A DNA stretch of 5,435 nt from Pyrinomonadaceae bacterium (lineage in GTDB: Bacteria > Acidobacteriota > Blastocatellia > Pyrinomonadales > Pyrinomonadaceae): positions 1 to 5,435 of the forward strand of contig JAJAYR010000546.1 of assembly GCA_026786155.1 (NCBI GenBank), read 5' to 3'. The notes under the pieces were generated by a model. The model was not told the DNA's origin and ran no database searches. It saw nothing but the letters and a program-made list of their open reading frames with translations. A program made the position numbers and the translations under genes. The number at the start of each line of letters is the position of its first letter. Positions within the stretch are counted from its first letter, which is position 1. Below are positions 3,276 through 5,435 of the stretch, in pieces.

Positions 3276-5435
3276 ATGACTGACGAAGAACCGAAAAAAT
3301 ATAAACCGCGCGTTCCGCCTTGGCTGCTCGGCGGAATGGTTCTGATTATGTTCACTTTTCTGGTGCTTCTGCAATCGTCGAATTACTGGAAAAATCTGAC
3401 GGTTGATTCGGCGAGCGACACACTTTTGCTTTACGGCTTGTCATCTTTAAATTTTTTCGCCTTCGTCATTTTCGGCTTCATTTTCGTTCGCAGTCTTTTG
3501 AAACTGCGCCGCGAACGCCGCAATCTCGCGCTCGGCTCGAAACTGAAGATGCGTCTTCTGCAATACTTTTTTGCCGTCAGCCTTTTGCCGATTGTGGCGA
3601 TGGCGGTTTTTTCCTACCTTTTTATGAACCGGATGCTCGACCGCTGGTTCACCGCCATTCCCGAAAAAGGCATCCGCGAAGCCAGACAGGTGCAGAAGCA
3701 GTCAATCGAAGACCAAACTGTCAAACTAAATGAAACGGCGCGAATATTGGTGACGGTTTTGGAAAAAGAAGCGATCAATAATCAAAATCTCCAGCCAATC
3801 GTCGAAGCGGGAAACTTGACCCGGCTGGAAGTCGTCTCCCTAGACGGCGTGGTTTTAGCCGCGAGCGAAAAAAAATTAAACGCCGCCCAAAAAGCCGAAC
3901 TTGTCGGCACACTTAATTTAATTTATCAAAACAATTTAAGCGAGATTAGTTTAACCGACGGCAAAGGTTTTGACGCGGCGACGGCGCGATTTTCCGACGG
4001 CAGAATGTTAATCGTCATTCCCGATTTGCGTCCCGAAAGCAACGTCAGCCAGATGGTTGAAAACTCGCTCGTCGAGTTTGAAAAACTCAAACAACAAGCC
4101 GTTACGATTCGGCAAATCGGACTTCTGACGCTCGGAATGTTGACATTTCTACTAATTTTCGCGTCGAGTTGGACGGCGTTTTACATCGCCCGCGGTTTGA
4201 CCGTGCCGCTCAAAGCATTGGCGGAAGGCGCGGACAAAATCGCTCGCGGCGATTTGGCGCACCGCGTTGACGTTTTCGCCGAAGACGAACTCGCGCTGCT
4301 CGTTTCGACGTTCAATCAGATGTCGGCGAAGCTCGAAGAAAATTCCTTTGAACTCTCCGAACGCCGCCGCTATATCGAAACGATTTTGCAGTCGCTGGCG
4401 ACCGGCGTGATTTCCTTCGACGCCGAAAACCGCGTAACGACGATCAACCAAGCCGCGATTCAAATTTTAAAATTAGAAACGGCAGATTTCACGAATTTTG
4501 AATTAAGCAAAATCGTCGGCGAAGAAAATCGCGTCGTTTTGGAAAGATTATTAAACCGCGCCAAACGCATCGGAAAAGCGAGCGAGCAAACGGTTTTACA
4601 GCCCGAATTGGCTGACGGCAGCTCAGAGTCGAACGAACATTTGCCCGTCGCTTTAACGGCGACGGCTTTGCCGAAAACTTCCGAAACGAAAACGAGCGGC
4701 GTGGTTTTAGTCATCGAAGATTTGTCGGAACTCATCGCCGCGCAACGCGCTTCGGCGTGGCAGGAAGTCGCGCGGCGAATGGCGCACGAAATCAAAAATC
4801 CGCTGACGCCGATTCAGCTTTCGGCGGAACGCATTGCGAAACGCTTTGCGGTCGGCAGTCGGCAGTCGGCAGTCGGCAGTCAGGACGAAAACCAGAACGC
4901 GAAATCGAAAGTGCAGAGTTTTCTGGAAGTTTTCAAACCGAAAACCGATGACCGACAAATAAACACCGCAGAGCAGACGGCAAAAGTCATTAAAGACGGC
5001 ACGGAAACGATTTTGCGCGAAGTTAATTCGTTAAAATCAATGGTTGACGAATTTTCGCGCTACGCCAGACTGCCGAACGCGCGGCTCGAAAGCATAGATT
5101 TAAATGAAATTATCAAACAAGCCGCCGCGCTTTACGACGACCGTTTTTCCGATGTTAAAATCGAACTGAACTTAGCCGAAAATCTGCCGAACGCGCTGAT
5201 TGATGACGAGCAGTTAAAGCGCGTGTTCGTCAATTTAATTGAAAACGCCGTCGAATCGTTCGACGAATCTCAACCTGACAAACGAATCACCGTCAAAACC
5301 TTTCACGACGCGGCGCGAGATTTAATCATCGCCGAAATTTCTGACAACGGAAACGGTATTTCGCCGTCGGATTTTCAAAAACTTTTCCAGCCGTATTTTT
5401 CCACCAAAGGACGCGGCACGGGTTTAGGTTTGGCA
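3276..5435 (+). CDS. ntrY: NtrY-like membrane sensor histidine kinase, C-terminus missing (right window edge)
   Basis: The frame is open for 720 codons from ATG 3276 to the window end; only a short tail should be missing. Membrane segments lie at about 16-33, 50-74, 93-117 and 281-303. An extracytoplasmic sensor of about 160 residues lies between the third and fourth, with a Cache-like LEVVSLDGVVLAAS. HAMP spans about 304-358 (VPLKALAEGADKIARGDL) and PAS about 366-480 (IETILQSLATGVISFD). HisKA carries ARRMAHEIKNPLTPIQLSAE with His504. HATPase_c shows the N-box VFVNLIENAVES (Asn653, Asn657), G1 DNGNG (Asp690), F-box LFQPYFSTK and G2 GRGTGLGLA. This is the NtrY architecture; such kinases phosphorylate NtrX-type regulators in nitrogen or envelope/redox signalling, but the stimulus here is unknown. 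There is no clear Shine-Dalgarno. A (GTCGGCA) tandem run lies within HisKA, and an insert of about 35 residues separates its two helices. Confidence 0.92.
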   Translation, partial: MTDEEPKKYKPRVPPWLLGGMVLIMFTFLVLLQSSNYWKNLTVDSASDTLLLYGLSSLNFFAFVIFGFIFVRSLLKLRRERRNLALGSKLKMRLLQYFFAVSLLPIVAMAVFSYLFMNRMLDRWFTAIPEKGIREARQVQKQSIEDQTVKLNETARILVTVLEKEAINNQNLQPIVEAGNLTRLEVVSLDGVVLAASEKKLNAAQKAELVGTLNLIYQNNLSEISLTDGKGFDAATARFSDGRMLIVIPDLRPESNVSQMVENSLVEFEKLKQQAVTIRQIGLLTLGMLTFLLIFASSWTAFYIARGLTVPLKALAEGADKIARGDLAHRVDVFAEDELALLVSTFNQMSAKLEENSFELSERRRYIETILQSLATGVISFDAENRVTTINQAAIQILKLETADFTNFELSKIVGEENRVVLERLLNRAKRIGKASEQTVLQPELADGSSESNEHLPVALTATALPKTSETKTSGVVLVIEDLSELIAAQRASAWQEVARRMAHEIKNPLTPIQLSAERIAKRFAVGSRQSAVGSQDENQNAKSKVQSFLEVFKPKTDDRQINTAEQTAKVIKDGTETILREVNSLKSMVDEFSRYARLPNARLESIDLNEIIKQAAALYDDRFSDVKIELNLAENLPNALIDDEQLKRVFVNLIENAVESFDESQPDKRITVKTFHDAARDLIIAEISDNGNGISPSDFQKLFQPYFSTKGRGTGLGLA
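4851..4881 (+). repeat. 7-bp tandem repeat (GTCGGCA) x4.4 inside the NtrY-like kinase
   Basis: Four exact copies of GTCGGCA fill 4851-4878, and GTC (4879-4881) begins a fifth. The run starts at codon 526, 22 residues after the catalytic His504. Three units equal seven codons, so the translation repeats as VGSRQSA-VGS. Since 7 is not a multiple of 3, gain or loss of one unit would shift the frame and remove the second HisKA helix and the whole HATPase_c domain. With the present copy number the kinase frame is intact. Similar heptamer runs occur as dispersed short tandem repeats in some bacteria, cyanobacteria for example. Confidence 0.9.

Noticed and set aside
4851..4881. CRISPR array
   Set aside because: The units are 7 bp and directly adjacent with no spacers. 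It is a simple tandem repeat in a coding frame.
4152..4958. Open frames on both strands within the right-hand kinase, including one translating the heptamer run as LTADCRLPTADR
   Set aside because: They lie inside the intact NtrY-like frame, and their composition is that of antisense or off-frame translation.

Overview
The window reads as chromosomal DNA of a Gram-negative-type bacterium. Protein motifs and the general look of the PPK2 and NtrY-like sequences suggest Acidobacteriota, perhaps class Blastocatellia. That placement is recognition from memory, not a search. Genes are of moderate GC and the gaps are AT-rich. There are no rRNA, tRNA, CRISPR or phage genes and no transposase.

Layout from left to right. 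(1) Bases 1-1168, minus strand: a soluble GAF-PAS-HisKA sensor histidine kinase whose C-terminal catalytic part lies beyond the left edge. (2) Bases 1169-1374: a divergent, AT-rich control region. It holds a near-consensus minus-strand promoter, a likely plus-strand promoter, a 10-bp direct repeat at 20-bp spacing and an inverted repeat just before the next gene. (3) Bases 1375-2076, plus strand: a secreted SurA-N-like periplasmic chaperone with no PPIase domain. (4) Bases 2088-2167: an 80-bp near-perfect long hairpin filling the gap between two convergent genes. (5) Bases 2169-3038, minus strand: a PPK2-family polyphosphate:nucleotide phosphotransferase. (6) Bases 3039-3275: a second divergent control region with a 22-bp palindrome containing a DnaA-box-like 9-mer and a multi-hairpin repeat-like element. 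(7) Bases 3276-5435, plus strand: a membrane-bound NtrY-like sensor histidine kinase running off the right edge at its G2 box. Inside its HisKA region is a tandem run of a 7-bp unit.

The four genes do not form one operon, because orientation alternates -, +, -, +. Two unrelated sensor kinases, one cytoplasmic and one membrane-bound, flank a stress-type pair (envelope chaperone and polyphosphate/nucleotide enzyme). No response regulator is visible; an NtrX-type regulator just past the right edge would be expected. I see no convincing new multi-gene system. The most interesting signals are the out-of-phase heptamer repeat inside the sensor kinase, the long hairpin and the two structured intergenic elements.
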